Shown: positions 37,846 through 54,350 of the stretch, piece by piece
How positions within the stretch are numbered: position 1 is the stretch's first letter
How the letters are laid out: every line of letters starts with the position of its first letter
Source: Cunninghamella blakesleeana
Taxonomy: Eukaryota > Mucoromycota > Mucoromycetes > Mucorales > Cunninghamellaceae
Assembly (NCBI GenBank): GCA_017871115.1
Contig: JAFCIZ010000001.1
Coordinates: 5,803,501 to 5,867,500, forward strand
Length of the DNA stretch: 64,000 nucleotides
Reading direction: 5' to 3'
The notes under the pieces: generated by a model
Seen by the model: only the letters and a program-made list of their open reading frames with translations
Database searches by the model: none
What the model was told of the DNA's origin: nothing
Made by a program: the position numbers and the translations under genes

Positions 37846-39001
37846 ATTAATATATATAATCACATAAAGTCTTTTATAAAAAAACACCAGAAAGAAAAAA
37901 AAAGAAAGAAAAAAAAAGAAAGAAAAAAAATTGTTCAAATTATTATTGAAAAAATCTACCATTTAGCTGACATTTAATTTTTTTTTTACTCAACTGTTTT
38001 TTATGCTCTGTGATTAATTAAGTTTGCACTACTTTGGATCTAATATTATTTTTGGCCATTCATTTATTTGTTATTTTGTTAGTTATATCATTAAAAATTG
38101 CATTAAAAAATAAAAGATAAAAATAATTATTTGTTTTTTTAAAATTAAAAAAATGAATAGAATTTATTTAATAATAGTAAAAAATGTATAGAATTTATTT
38201 AATAATAGTAAAAAATGAATCGTTACTAGGATCCAGTACCCCATATTAAACCACCATTAAAATAGAAACATGTGGCAGAAAATTCATAAGAATTACACTT
38301 TCTTAATAAATAAATGGGTCTTAAAATATGGTATGAAATGCATAAAAATCAACATCTAGGTTTAATAGAAGAAACAAGTCAACTTTATAAAATAATTTAT
38401 TTGAAATAAAGAAAAGGAAATGAAAGTTAGCATGAAAAAGAATTAAACAGCTTTGTCCTATATATTTTTTTTTATATTTGATTTATATTTGGCCTTTACC
38501 AATTTTATTATTCTACTTACAATACTACTAATTAGGCGATAGAGAATAAACAACATAAAATGGTGAGAGAACAATAGAGAAAAAAGTATTTATTGAGCGT
38601 AAATTTCCTTTTATGGGTACAATTTTTTTATAAAAAGCGCATGTATTGCAAATATCCATAATATATATATATATTATCACAAAATTCGAGCAAAATAAAC
38701 ATGTTTTTTTTTGTTTTTCATAAAATATCAAGAGTATCTTTATATTTATTCATGTAATTTAAAAGCATATACATATACATATATAGTAAAAAAAAATAAC
38801 TAGCTCATAACCAGATGTATCTGAACATTTATTTAATTATATGAAGGCAAAAAAACATGGCATATATAAATTAAAAGAATAAATGAATCATCAAATATTT
38901 ATTGTGTGTAAAGATAAAAATAACTATTAAATAATAATAATACTAATAATAAAATTAAATTCAATATAAAAAATGATAAAATAAGAAAGCAACGAGCTAA
39001 C
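37846..39001. other. 1.15 kb intergenic with a 31-bp tandem duplication
   Basis: AT-rich, no gene seen. A direct repeat is annotated separately at 38148-38220. Small frames near 38528-38731 are low complexity. Confidence 0.5.
38148..38220. repeat. 31-bp direct tandem repeat, two full copies plus 11 bases
   Basis: Copies begin at 38148, 38179 and 38210 (partial) with unit start AAAAAATG. The first two differ at one base (A or T after ATG). Likely a recent slippage duplication. Confidence 0.8.
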
Positions 39002-41995
<2,994 letters not shown>

Positions 41996-42564
41996 ATAAA
42001 TAAAATAAATTATTCTATAAAAATAAAGGTGAAGAAAAAGAAGAGTAAAAAAAAATGCGTTGGGATTTATTTTTCTAAAAAATGCGGAATTTAAATTTTT
42101 AAAAAATAGAACTGAGGTTGTAATCATACTACTAATAGATTATATATTTTTATTGCTTAATGAAGTAGCATAAAAAAATACTATCATATGCGAAAGCAAG
42201 GATATATCGATTTATTAAGATGCTTATGATAAAAATACATATTTTTTGAATAAATTTTGTTGATAAATAAAAGTATAAAATTACATTCTAAATATAACTT
42301 TCACTGGAGTTCACTATTTATTGAAAGAAATGACAAAGTATCGCCATTGTTGTTTATTTTTTATGGTCATATTGAATTAAAGAAATGAAATGATTCAATA
42401 TGTTATTTTTTATATTGCTTGATTGATTCTTTACTTTTTTTATTATTATTAAAGAATGAAATGGGTAAATAAATAAATATAAAATGAAATAAAAATAAAA
42501 GTAATAATATTATGTATATGATTTAAGCTTTTTTTTATAAAAATAAAAATAAAATAAAATATAT
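41996..42564. other. Intergenic between helicase promoter and calreticulin 3' end
   Basis: AT-rich 5' flank of the helicase and 3' flank of calreticulin. No gene seen. Confidence 0.5.
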
Positions 42565-44117
42565 CTACAATTCATCGTGCTTATCGTGTTTTTCTTCTTC
42601 CTTCACCTTTTCTTCTTTGATTTCTTCTTTGATTTCTTCCTTGATTTCTTCCTTGATTTCTTCTACCTTGATTTCTTCTTCATCCTTGGCTTCAGAAGGT
42701 TTTTCATCATTTCCAGCAGTCACTTCTTCATCTAAATCAATTTCAATAGCTTCACTATCATCATCATTAGGAGATACATCATCATCTGTCTTGACCTTAT
42801 CCTTTTCTTCATAAGCTTCTTTAGCCTTGACTTCTTCCTTAGCTAAAGCTAAAGATTCTTCACGTACCTTTTTAGCTTCTTCTACATCATCTGTAATTAA
42901 AATATTATCAAAGATTGTTCCAGACTTAACTTGCCATAAATCAATACCAATGTTATCAAAAGTATAATGATAGATTTCATTGTCGACCTTGTATTCAGGG
43001 TTTTCAATTTCAGGGTGTACCCATTCGCCTTTATATTCGGGATTAGGAATACGTTTAGGAGTCCATTCACCTTTATATTCAGGATTGTTGATACTAATAT
43101 TGTTAATAATAATAATAAAAGAAAACGTTATTATAATGACCATAGATTAATTTTCGGGGTGTGTGTGTGTTTTTTTTAAATAAAAAAAAAAGATATATCT
43201 ATCACTTACGAAGGAGCTTCCCATTCACCATCCATATCATCATCCCAATCTTCGGGTTTAGTAGCTTCAGGATCAGGAATTAATTCAGGAATACTATCCC
43301 AATCAGCAGGCTTGACATCATTAGGATCATCAATTTCTTCTTCATCCACCCAATCTTCAGGTTTAGATTGACTAGGATCTTTGATAGTTTTTGGAGGTAA
43401 GAAATCCCAATCTTCTAATAAACTACCTTCAGCCTTTTCTTCACCATCAACTAAGATTTGATAGGTTTGATTAGGTTTTAAAATGAATGTATAAGTATGG
43501 GTGAACACGTCAGTGGGTGCAGGTACAGTTTTCTTTAAATCGTAATTTTTGCCCTTGTATTGAAGAATAGCATGGACCATAGCTTTGGTACCACAGATAT
43601 CAGGACCAAACATAATGTTGTATTCGCTGTCACCATTGAAACTTTTAGGATCGAATTTATCAGAGAAAATCTAATTAAATATTAATATATGTAAATAGAT
43701 AAAAATAACGAGGGTAAGGTTGATTGATTATTTTCCCTATTTCTTTTTTTATTTCGCAGGTACTTTATTTTATTTTATATTTACCTTAACATAACTTCCA
43801 CCGCAATCAATGCTTTGTTCATTTTTAACATCGAATTGCGCAATAAAGTCTTTATCCTTATTATCAAAAGATTTTTGGAATTTGGTTGAAGAAGCATAGA
43901 AACGATAATCTTCAGTTGTACGTAACCCAGCATTTTTATCAGCATCTACATACCATTTACCAGGAGAAACTTCGAAGGCACCCAAGTTATCGCTAGCGGC
44001 AGAAGTGGTCCAACGGTCCTTCCATCCTTCTCCATCAGAAAAAGTTTCGTGTAAAAAGACTTCAGCAGTAGCAAGACTAGCAAGACCTAAAACAGCAGCA
44101 ATAGTAGGAATCTTCAT
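42565..44117 (-). CDS. Calreticulin, soluble ER lectin chaperone
   Basis: Binds monoglucosylated glycoproteins and calcium in the ER lumen. Three exons: 44117-43785, 43670-43210 and 43093-42565, 440 aa. A signal peptide (MKIPTIAAVLGLASLATA) precedes EVFLHETFSDGEGWKDRW. The lectin core has GPDICGTKAMVHAILQYKGKNY and the paired Cys of IDCGGSY and PDICG. The P-arm has three KPxDW-type repeats (KPEDWVDEEEIDDP, KPADWDSIPELIPDP, KPEDWDDDMDGEW) and three NPEYKGEW-type repeats. The C-terminal domain is acidic with four tandem KEEI units and ends HDEL. There is no membrane helix, which separates it from calnexin, the usual fungal homologue. Confidence 0.95.
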
Positions 44118-45192
44118 TTTTATTTTTCAACTGTATATTGTTTTTAAAAAAAAATAAATAAAAACGATTTATTTAATATATATATAAATATAAAAAATAA
44201 GTATAAGAAATGGAAAAAAAAAGAAGTGAAAAAGAAGGTGATGGAAAAAAAAGCGCTTTAAATTGAAAATTGAAATTGACGTGGCAATTTAACTTAATGG
44301 TGGAATTTAAACCAATCAATTTAAATAAATATGGCGGCGTTTTAACTAAATATATAAATTTATGTGTATAAAAATAATTTGAAAAATGATGATCATAAAT
44401 ATTAAAATAGAAATAGAAATATATAAAAAATATAGAAATACAAAAATCATTTTTTATATCTATTTCATAATAATAATAATGGTAAGCGTAATATTAATAA
44501 CAATAACAATAATAACAATAGTAATAATAATAATAATATTAACAATAATAAAAATAAATATACCTTATTATTTTTTCAGGAAAAAAACACGAAAGTTTAT
44601 AAATCATGCCCAGTGTCAAATTGAAAATCCCAGTAAGTACAGAAAATATATCAATTGTATATTTCCATTAAATATTTTAATACTATTTATTATATCTCTT
44701 TTACTAATTTTTGCTTTATTTAATTTTTTTTTTAAAAAGTCTATATAATTATAAAAAAAAAACATGCATAGTACTCTTTATTTAAAAGTTGGTAAATAAA
44801 TTTTAATAAATTCAAATTCAGGAACCATTAAATTGAATGCATCCATTCACGTTTTTTATAATGTAAATATAAGATTGATGAAGTGGTAGAATTTTTTTCT
44901 TTAAAAATAAATGTATGACCATCGAATAATCACTTTAAATATCTTGTATATTTTTGTATGCAAATGTCTTTTTTTATTGAAATATATATACTTTATAAAA
45001 CGGTGAGTATAAATCCTGATTTCATTAAAAATATATTTTCATGAGATATTTATTACATTTATGTTTAAATAATGAATTAAAGTTCTAAAGTAATTATGAA
45101 ATATTATTATTATTATTTCTTACAAAAAAAGTGAATAAAAACAAAATCTAATCAATGAAATCATCCAAAGTTTGTTCTCTTCTTTTTTCGTT

Positions 45193-45194
<2 letters not shown>
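44118..45194. other. 1.1 kb intergenic
   Basis: AT-rich, with the calreticulin promoter at the left. A 120-codon frame at 44386-44748 is Ile/Asn/Lys low complexity and rejected. No gene seen. Confidence 0.5.

Positions 45195-45246
<52 letters not shown>
45195..45246. repeat. Poly(T) tract of about 52 bases (poly(A) on the thioesterase strand)
   Basis: An uninterrupted homopolymer that begins right at the stop codon (TGA) of the thioesterase gene, so the coding strand reads stop then A52. Length may be affected by sequencing slippage. Confidence 0.85.
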
Positions 45247-45982
45247 CAATCTACTACTACTAATAATTTTTCAATTTCACTTTTGAATTGTTCAGGTAAA
45301 GCGACAGGTCTTCTGGTTTCAGGATGAACAAAAACGTGGGTGAATCCACCTACAACACAAGCCAATTCCTGTTTACTATTACTATCTTTTTCAAATATCC
45401 CAACACGATAGGTGACACTGGATCGACCAATTTTAGAAATCGATAAACCAACATCTAGCACTGAAGGATAGGATGCTGAGGAATAAAAATTGGCGGAGGA
45501 GCTGACAACTAAACCAATTGGTTTAGTATTACTTTTATCGGTAGGGTCTAATCCACAATTTCTAATTAAATATTCATTCACAACAGTATCGATATAATGA
45601 TAATAAATTGAGTTATTAATATGGCCATATTGATCATTATCAGTCCATCTATTATAATCAATAAAAACAAAGAAAAACAAAGCAGAACGTTAATAGATAA
45701 AATATATATTTATGTATAAATAATGATTTTATTTCTTCTCCTTCCTGTTTTTCTTTTTCCTTTTTTTTTTTCTAGTTTTTATATTTATCTATGTGTATAT
45801 ATCTCTATTTATGCTTAAACGTACCTCGTTTGAATAGGTAAGAAATACTTGTAATGACTTTTTTCTCGAAAAGTTGGTGGTGGTGAAGCTTTTGTAGAAG
45901 CAGTAGATGCAGCTCTTACTGAAGTAGAAGTGGCAGCAACGTGTTTAGCAACCATAGATAATCTGCTTTGGGATACATTCAT
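45246..45982 (-). CDS. Hotdog-fold acyl-CoA thioesterase (4HBT family), probably mitochondrial
   Basis: Hydrolyses acyl-CoA thioesters; substrate unknown. Two exons, 45982-45825 and 45648-45246, 186 aa. The N-terminal ~40 residues are rich in Ser, Ala, Arg and Thr with no acidic residue before about 41 (VAKHVAATSTSVRAASTASTK), as in a mitochondrial presequence. The domain opens TRWTDNDQYGHINNSIYYHYID, with the catalytic Asp and GHINN of the YbgC/FadM type, and closes with ACVVGGFTHVFVHPETRRPV. The protein ends LLVVVD directly at the poly(A) tract. Confidence 0.88.
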
Positions 45983-46252
45983 TTTTTTAAAAATATGTGT
46001 ATGTGTTTATTAAATAAATACCCAATTTATTTGAAGAAGGAGAAAAATAGCTAGAAAAAAGAAAGAGATAAAAAAAATTTATAATCCTTTTTTGTTTAAA
46101 AAACTTTAATCCAATCCAAAAAATAAGACGGGATTTAAAATCTATCAGTTTTCTTAAGCACTACAATGATTTTTTTTTACCTTCTTTTTATTATTATTAT
46201 TACTATTATTGTTACTAGTAATTTCTACTTTAATAAATATAGATAATTCTAA

Positions 46253-47211
46253 ATGGATCAATACGGTTTTGAAACTAGATTATGGCATCTTGAACATATT
46301 TTAACTGGTGACCAAAATATTCAAATATCACGTTTAGCCATTCCTTTATTTCAACGAAACCAACAACTTTTGAAAGAATTGAATAATATACAAAAAGATA
46401 ATAAACTTTTAAAAGATTTTGCAGCCAAATGTAAAAACAACCATAAAAATAAAATGAAAATATAAAAATAATAATAATAATATTTGATATATTAAGATAT
46501 ATTCCTTCTTTTTGTTATTATTATTATTTGTAGATGATCCTTATGCTAAATTATTAAATCCAGTTAATTCAACTTTTGAAATAGAACGAGAACTCTTACA
46601 GCCAGAAACAAAATTAGAATTAATATTTGCAGCTTATGATGATTTAGAAAAATTTGCAGCAGAAGTCAAACAAATTAAATTATTAGAACATGTTATTAAT
46701 GGCGATGACTTTACAGGTACATACAAACTGTTTATAAAAGGAAAGCTATATATATATATGTATATATAAAAAAAGCAAGTTTTATTGATTTTATCTTTTT
46801 TTACATACCATTATTTTTTTAAAAAAAACATAGCTGTTGAAGATCTCGGTCCTCAATTAACACCATTAGAAGTTTATCATGAAGAACAAGTTAAAAAATT
46901 AAATGATATTACAACTCGTGTATCAAAAGCAATGGACACCTATAATGGCATTGTATCCTTTTTTATTTTATATATATTTATATGAATACTATTTACCTAT
47001 TGATGGATTATTTAAATTTTGTAGCTATTTATCCTTAACTACCACGATTTCACTTTAATTTTTTTGATTTTATTTTATTCTTCTATAGATTAATACTTTA
47101 TCAGAAATATTTATTGCTTGGGATGATGTATTATCTACTTTAGAAAATCACGTAGCAGCTTTAGAGAAGAAGAATAAAAAAGAGGAACCAAAAAAGGAAT
47201 TAACGGAATAA
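46253..47211 (+). CDS. DCTN3: Dynactin subunit 3 (p24/p22-like)
   Basis: Shoulder subunit of dynactin, the dynein activator for retrograde transport along hyphae. Four exons: 46253-46430, 46534-46716, 46834-46952 and 47089-47211, 200 aa (human 186). It is nearly all helical with coiled-coil spacing. The stretch LLEHV and the C-terminal part ITTRVSKAMDTYNGIINTLSEIFIAWDDVLSTLENHV align by eye with human DCTN3 ([25 protein letters not shown]). The end is Lys/Glu-rich. The family is divergent, so confidence is moderate to high. Confidence 0.8.
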
Positions 47212-47412
47212 ACTTCGGCCGGACTTGAAATATCTCCATCCAATAAAATTTCCAACTGTCAATTTTTTTTTTACTTTCTCTTTCCTTTCTATTTTTTCTT
47301 CCTATCTTTTTAATAAAAAATATATATACTCTTTATTTATATCAACAATTCATTTCTTTTTTTTTTTTTTTTTTTTTTTATTTAAAAAAAATACCTTCTT
47401 CAACCTATTGGT

Positions 47413-49241
47413 ATGAAATTATTATCGAATGACAAACTTTCATTTGGATCTTTTAAACCTATTGTACTAAGAGGCTCACCTAAAGAAAATGCTTCATCCG
47501 TCTTTACAAGTGAAGTAATACTATCATTATCAAAACCTGAAAAAATAGCGAGTATAGTTATTCATTTTAAATCGACAAGTATTACTTTTTGGCCAGAAGG
47601 TAGATATATACATATTTTAAAACGAAAGAAAGAAAGAATTTGCTTTATTTTTAACCAGCTTTTCTATTATTACTTTTATCTATTATCATATAAGGTATTG
47701 GAGCTAGAGCAGCAACAACAAGTTATGAGAAACAATTAGCTTTACAATCACTTAGTTTAATCAATGAAAAAACACAACTTCAACCTGGTATACATAGATT
47801 TCCTTTTACATTTATCATTCCTAATGTAAAAAAAAAGTAGCATAAAAATGAAAATGGATAAAAATAGATTGATACAAAAACAACAACAAAAAAAAAAAAA
47901 GATATATAAAAGAGCAATAAATTAATTTACGTATATATTTATATTTATCAGTCTTATATAGATACTATAGATGACGAATTTGCAAAGGTTCGACATATAG
48001 TAGAAGCAGTTGTAACACGTACAGGGAAAGCTATCTTGAATCAATATCGTATCAGCAAACCAGTATTAATTTTACGTACTTATATGTGCAATTCCTTACT
48101 AGTCAATAATTCAATTCAGGATTTATCACAAACGTTTGAAAAGCATTTTACAACGGGAGATATAGAAATTATGGTAGAAGCAGCAGCTTTTTCATCTGGA
48201 GATATATTTTATCTCAATATCATCGTACAGCCTCAAAGAAAACATGGTCGTTTGGAATACATTGGATGTCATGTCACAGAATCAAGAAAATATTCAGTAT
48301 CAGAAATGGGAGCTTGGCGAACTGATTCCGAAACGTTTCCATTGTATTTTGCTCACGCTACACCTTTATCTACCTTTATGGGATCCTCCTCCCCAACAGC
48401 AATAGCAACAGCAACATCACCTTCAACTTTTTCAACAGAAGATATGGACCAAATTTTCGATAAACAAAAGCCTGGAGTTGAATTAACAGATGTCTTTGCC
48501 TATCGTGTCGGTTTTGCAACACCTACATGTAAAGAAAACTTTCATCATACAAGTTATTATAATGAAATCCTATTCCGTCATCGATTACATATTCATATCA
48601 CCTTGTCTTATTTAGATGAAGAAAAACAGCATTATTCAACGGCTACTTTAATCAATGACAATAATACAAGTGATTATTTTACGGAAGGATCTTCATCTTC
48701 ATTAAATACAACAGCACCTTCCTCACCATCATGGCAAACGGTTTTATCCAAATTAAGAAAAGGAAAATTAAATAATGGCAAAAATAGTACTAATGAAGAA
48801 GAAGAGGGAAGAATATATGAAAAAATGGACGTGGAAACGCCCATGACTATATTTGACTGTAGACTAAAAGAGGATTATGGTCATCTGCCCTCTTATTTTG
48901 AAACGGGAACTGTTAAACCAAGTTTTACTACCACTATGCCTATGGATTTATTGTCAACAGCTAAAGAAAAAGAATTGCAGGCCAATTCTAATAACGATGA
49001 TGGTGATGATCAACAGCATCTGGATTATCATAAAAAAAAGAAAAAAGAAGAAGAAAAAAAACCCAATTCAAAATCAAAATCAAAATCATCGATGCCATAT
49101 GCTTATTTATGTGAATGTTATTATGAATTTTGTCAATTAATGGAAATAAATACTAAAAATAATCATGAAACAACGATAATATCTGATGACGCTTCACTTC
49201 AAAAAATACCATCCATACCACCTCCTGATTATATAGATTAA
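47413..49241 (+). CDS. Arrestin-related trafficking adaptor (alpha-arrestin)
   Basis: Adaptor that recruits Rsp5-type ubiquitin ligase to plasma-membrane transporters. Three exons: 47413-47599, 47695-47825 and 47952-49241, 535 aa. The arrestin-N fold reads GSPKENASSVFTSEVILSLSKPEKIASIVIHFKSTSITFWPEG and LQPGIHRFPFTFIIPN. The arrestin-C region reads GDIEIMVEAAAFSSGDIFYLNIIVQP. The C-terminal third is Ser/Asn/Lys-rich and the final residues SIPPPDYID contain a PPxY motif for WW domains. The 202-base gap to the dynactin gene is its promoter. The second intron acceptor is ATAAG rather than the usual TAG. Confidence 0.9.
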
Positions 49242-51296
49242 TAGATTTAAGCTAAAAAAAAATTAAAAAAAAAATTAAAAAAAAATTAAAAATTAAAAAT
49301 ATTCTCATCATTTTAATAAAATACAAATATAATAAATAGTATGATCATTTTTAATACAAATATAACATTATTTTCATTTTTAATACAATATAATATTATT
49401 TTCATTTTCTTTAATATAGTACAATATAATAATAATAATAAACATTTTTTTTTAAATTATTACCATCATCATTTCATATTCATTTTTTTAAATCCAATCA
49501 TATTTCATTTTTTTTTATTAAAGGTTATGCAAAAATAATAAAAAGGATGAATAAATAATAATAATAAAAAAAAAGGGTTATACGAAAATTTATATTCTAA
49601 TGTTATACAAATATAAATATATATATATATATATTTTCTTCATTTTCATAATTCATAATTTTTTGTCGATGAAGTGAGTTTTAATGTTGGACATTTAATT
49701 TTTTTTTAGTAATTTAAACCAAGGTTACATTTTTTAAATTAAGAATAAATATCTGATAAATATCAAAATAATAAAAAAAAATAAAAATTCAATTTCTATT
49801 ATTATAAAAATTATATATAATTATTAGAAATATTTTTTTATGCAGTATTATATAAAACAATAATATTATATAATACGATCAAAGTTTCTTTGATACTTGT
49901 ATTATATGAAGTATAATATTATATTTTTATATATAGAAATAGGTATATATATTTATATATATATAAATATATATAAATATATATAGAAGTTTTATGTTCT
50001 AGACTTTATACACACACACGTACATATATATATATATATAAACAAGGATAAAAAAAAAAAGAAACTAAACTAAAATCAAATATAATAAACTTCGGTCATT
50101 TAAATATGATAAATAATATATAGGAAAATGGCATGGTAACAACAATCTTTTCCAATGTTTACAAAAAGGTTAAACACCATTCATTTCAAGTGATTGGTAA
50201 AAATAAATATCATGTCATTCTTATTTAAATTAACTATACTCTTTTTATATATATGTGTAAATGAGTATGTGTGTGTAACGCCATGTGTCGTAGATGTGTT
50301 ACCATAATCCTATTTTGCAATTCGGGTTATGTATCCCCGCTATTATATACTTTTACAAGCCATTGAAATAAGAATAAAGGGGATAATGATAAACCACGTT
50401 ACTGATTTTTTTTTTATGGTTGATCATTTCATATATTTATATATATATATATATATATTTATATAAATATATGCAGATCAAAATAACATAATCAATTGAT
50501 GATTTATTTATATTTATGTATTTATATAACTATAAAGTTATATTTATCATCTAATTCAATTTATAATTCGGTTTATCATTATATATAGTAAATCGTCGGC
50601 GAAATCCCTATTGTTTTTCAAGTTTATATAACATAATAAAATATGTATATAATATATATATGTAATTATTTCAAAACTCAATCTTATTATATAATTCATC
50701 AATTAAATAACCTCAGCATTTTTCATTTTTTTATTTTGATATTTTTGATCTCAATTTAACTAATTTTTATAATAAAAATATCGAGTATGAATAAATAAAA
50801 AAAAAAAATAATAATACTATACTCATAGTTGCTTAGATACACAAAATAGATAGAATGAAGTTAAAGTCCTTTTTTTTTTTTAAGGTACACCTGATTCGGT
50901 AAACTGTCAATTAAGAGCTGGAAAAATAAGTAAGACTGGGAAATAAAAAAAAATAAAGAGGAGCGAAAACCTTATTGATCTCCGGTGTGTAACCTTAATT
51001 TTTTTTATTTTTTTAAAATTCCACTATTTTAATTTTCTCTTTCTTTTTCTTTTTTCTTTTTTTTCTCTCTTTTTTATATATTATATATTATTATTCTTTA
51101 TTATAAATATCTTATTTTTTCTTAAAAAAAAAAAAAAAGTTTACTTGTTCTTTTTCAATTCCCCACCCTTTCATTACCAATTCCTTTCATTTTTATTATA
51201 ACAAACTTTTTATTTATTATATCATTTATTATTAAACTACATATCCAACCAACTTTTTATAAATACATATATATACATATCAATACATAGAATAGA
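49242..51296. other. 2 kb intergenic, promoter of the homeodomain gene
   Basis: Low-complexity A-tracts with ATTAAAA spacing (49254-49300), several (TA)n tracts (49618-49634, 50022-50040, 50436-50458) and a C/T-rich leader (51030-51200). No tRNA, snRNA or coding frame is convincing. A long regulatory region is common for transcription-factor genes. Confidence 0.45.
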
Positions 51297-51503
51297 ATGG
51301 AAGCAACTACAGGCGAAAATAAAGATCATACCCATGCAGGCATGAATATGATTCCTACTTACAGTTATATACCAACCACAAAACCTATTGTGTCTTCAAC
51401 TGAACCTTCTCAATCAGCTTATCTTCCAACGGCAGCACCTACTTTTAATAGTAATCATTTAAAACACCAACCGCAACACCTCCACCAACATCACCACCAT
51501 CAC

Positions 51504-51534
<31 letters not shown>

Positions 51535-53640
51535 AAGATAATTCACAACCACGTAAAAGAACGCGTGCTACACCAGAACAGCTATCTATTTTAGAAAAAA
51601 CTTTTAGCGTTAATCCTTCACCTAATAATAGAGTACGCGAACAATTATCTAGAAATTTGGGTATGTCCGAACGATCAATTCAAATATGGTTTCAAAATCG
51701 ACGTGCTAAAGTGAAAAATATGGCCAAACGATCTTCTTTATTACATGATGAAACTTTAAGAATGCAATATTATGCTGCTACTGCTGCTGCTGCTGCTTGC
51801 CAAGCTGCTAGTTTACATCAGCAACAGAATTCACCTGATAGTACCTCTGTCTCCAACCCAGACTTATATTACTATTACTACTATTATTATTATAATCAAC
51901 AGCAGCAACTTCAACAACAGCAACAGCAACAACAATTTTATCCCGGATCTACTAACCCTTCATCAATGATACCTCCTCCAAATGGTTTAAAACCACCTAC
52001 TTCTTCATCACATACAACGCCTCCTCCTCCTCCTCCTCCAATGCCAACAGCTAATGGCCATCCTCAAATAAAACCTTGGGAATCGTTAACAACTCCCTCT
52101 CCTTCATCCATTTCTCCTTCTATGTCTGCTCCTACTTTTCATTATCGTTCCGGTACTTCACCTACTTCTACACCAACACCTTCTACTTCTACTTCTTCTA
52201 ATTTAAATAATAATAATCTCTCACCTACTCCAACACCTACATCATCTACTACTTCATCTTCTTCTGCAACAAATGCCGCTGCTGTAACAGCTGGAGGTCG
52301 TGTACGTGCTCATTCAGTTGGTCATTACCCTTATAATCCTTATCAACGTCATCCTTCTCGCCATGGTTCTATGGAACCTTCTACTGTATATAATCATAGA
52401 AGATATTATTCTTCTTCTGCGTCACCTGCTCCTCAATGCCCTCCTCCTCCTCCTCCTATGAATGCTTGGGCTGCTCATCCTTCAGCTTCGTCTTCTTTTA
52501 TGTTAAATCCTAATACAATGATTCCTGAAGAAGCCGATGGTAGTACGTTAGATCCATTCCAAGCTGATCATCATGGTTATTATTCTCATTGGTCAAATAA
52601 TATGATGCAAATGTCTATGCCATTTATGCAAGGTAAATTCTTTTTTTCTATTTTTCTTTCTTTTTTTTTTTTTAATAATAATTAAATATGGATATGTAAG
52701 GGCGGGTTTTTTTTTATTAATATGTATACATATATATAATATAAATTAACATATGAAAGCGGGCTTTTTTTTTTTCTTAAAAGATATATCTATATATATA
52801 TATATATCTATAAAAGTGAAAATAGATATTAATTTTATTTTTATATATTATTATTTTTAATGATTAGATGATAGATTAGGAACTCCTATGTCTTTAGATG
52901 GTATGACAACAATAGAAGATGATGAACCTTATCATTTCTCTGCTGAAGCACTTCAAATTGGTACATGGAAAAGAATGAGCTTGAAACCTAAAGATTTAGA
53001 ATGTTTCTTTGATAAACAAATCCAAAGTATGGTCTGGCGTATTACGGATGGGCAACAACGATTTAAAATGCATATTGGTTTAGATTCTATTGAAAAGATT
53101 CAATTAGATCCATTATTGGAACGTCTAGGTTGGGCAAGATTAACCATTTCTGTTTCTTTACCTGAAAATATATCTTTCTATATGGAAGATCATCAACAAC
53201 AACAGCAATCTGGTAGTCAAGGGGAATATTGGACCCAATGTAGAGATTTTACTCAAGACAGACAAGCAACTAGTGTGCAAATCCATTATATTGATGGTCC
53301 AGCTTTGGCATTAAGAGCAGAATGGATTCGTTTGGTTTCCCAAGATCAACAGTTAAATCAATTATTTAAAAATAATATGATTCAACCTATTCAACATCAA
53401 CAACAAATGGTAGAGAATCAAGCAACATCTAATAATAATAATAACACACATATGTATGATACAGCACTTGGTCCTCATGGTCAATCTATGTTAAGTAATG
53501 CTTCAGATGTAACTCCTAATGATGTTTTGGATGTTTTACATAATCATCCTGAAAATGAATCCATGTTATCTTTGATGGAAAAGGATCAAGATAAAGATCA
53601 GCAAAATACTCAAGACTTATTACTTTTTCAAGGTGTATAA
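51297..53640 (+). CDS. Homeodomain transcription factor, HOY1/Phx1 type
   Basis: Nuclear DNA-binding regulator. Two exons, 51297-52632 and 52868-53640, 702 aa. The homeodomain is at about 86-143 (RKRTRATPEQLSILEKTF ... ERSIQIWFQNRRAKVKN) with the recognition-helix WFQNRR. It is preceded by His/Gln runs and followed by Ala, Tyr (nine in a row), Gln, Pro and Ser/Thr-rich stretches. Exon 2 encodes a folded block (YHFSAEALQIGTWKRMSLKP, FDKQIQSMVWRITDGQQRFKMHIGLDSIEKIQLDP) that I recognise as the PH-like domain of HOY1/Phx1-type fungal homeobox proteins, which act in stress or filamentation. An Asp/Gln-rich end follows. Assignment to this type is by domain combination. Confidence 0.85.
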
Positions 53641-54350
53641 TAAATAATAATAATAATGCCTATTTTTTTCTTTTATTTTTTTTTTGTCGCATTTGTATAT
53701 TTCCTTATTTTAATTGCTTTTTTTAGTTTTTAGTTTTATTTTATTTTCTTTTTTTCTCATTAATAAATAATTTCAAATATTCATTATTATTCCTAATTAG
53801 ATACTAACTTTAATCTAAAAATATAAACATCATAGAATCAAAAAAAAAAAAAAAAAAAAAACCATATCTTTAATTATAAAAATAAAACATATAATAATTT
53901 ATTTATTTATTTTATTTATTTACTTATTTTTTTTAAAAAAAAAAAAACGATATATTAATACTAGAAAAAACCAGTAAAATTTATGTAAATTAAAATGAAA
54001 TATTACGTGATCAATTTTTTATATGATGAATATCATTTCTGAATGACTTTATATCTTATTTTATTTTTTAATAGTGATAGTAATCCATGTATTCACCTTT
54101 CAGTTAGTTTTCAATATTATTTTATTTAAATAATGTTGGATATAAACCATTTATTTCAAACTTATGATTTTTTATTATTGTATATAAATTGATTTAAAAC
54201 AAATATTTTACAGTCTAAAAAAAAAAATGAAATTTATTTGAATAGTGATGATAATGTTAAATGGATGTTGTATTAATAATTTCATGTGATCCTCTTTTTT
54301 TAATTATCATTGCAGTATAATTTTTTTTTCATTTTCATTTTCATTTTTAT
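53641..54350. other. Intergenic, convergent 3' region
   Basis: Poly(A) run of 22 bases near 53840-53861 and a T-run/A-run junction near 53930-53947. No gene seen. Confidence 0.5.

Noticed and set aside
37846..37962. N-terminal extension of RFT1 starting MVDFFNNNLNNFF
   Set aside because: It is a Phe/Asn-rich translation of leader DNA; RFT1 homologues start close to the segment ENEKLLSSTAKGASYLIF.
42565..44117. Calling the chaperone calnexin
   Set aside because: No transmembrane helix and a C-terminal HDEL, so calreticulin fits better.
44386..44748. 120-codon Ile/Asn/Lys frame
   Set aside because: Made of ATT/AAT repeats; expected by chance in this base composition.
48036..48038. Separate gene start inside the arrestin third exon
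   Set aside because: The codon is TTG in a continuous frame; upstream exons carry the arrestin-N fold and join in phase.
50340..50410. C/D pair ATGATAA ... CTGA upstream of the homeodomain gene
   Set aside because: Boxes are only about 15 bases apart with no room for a guide.
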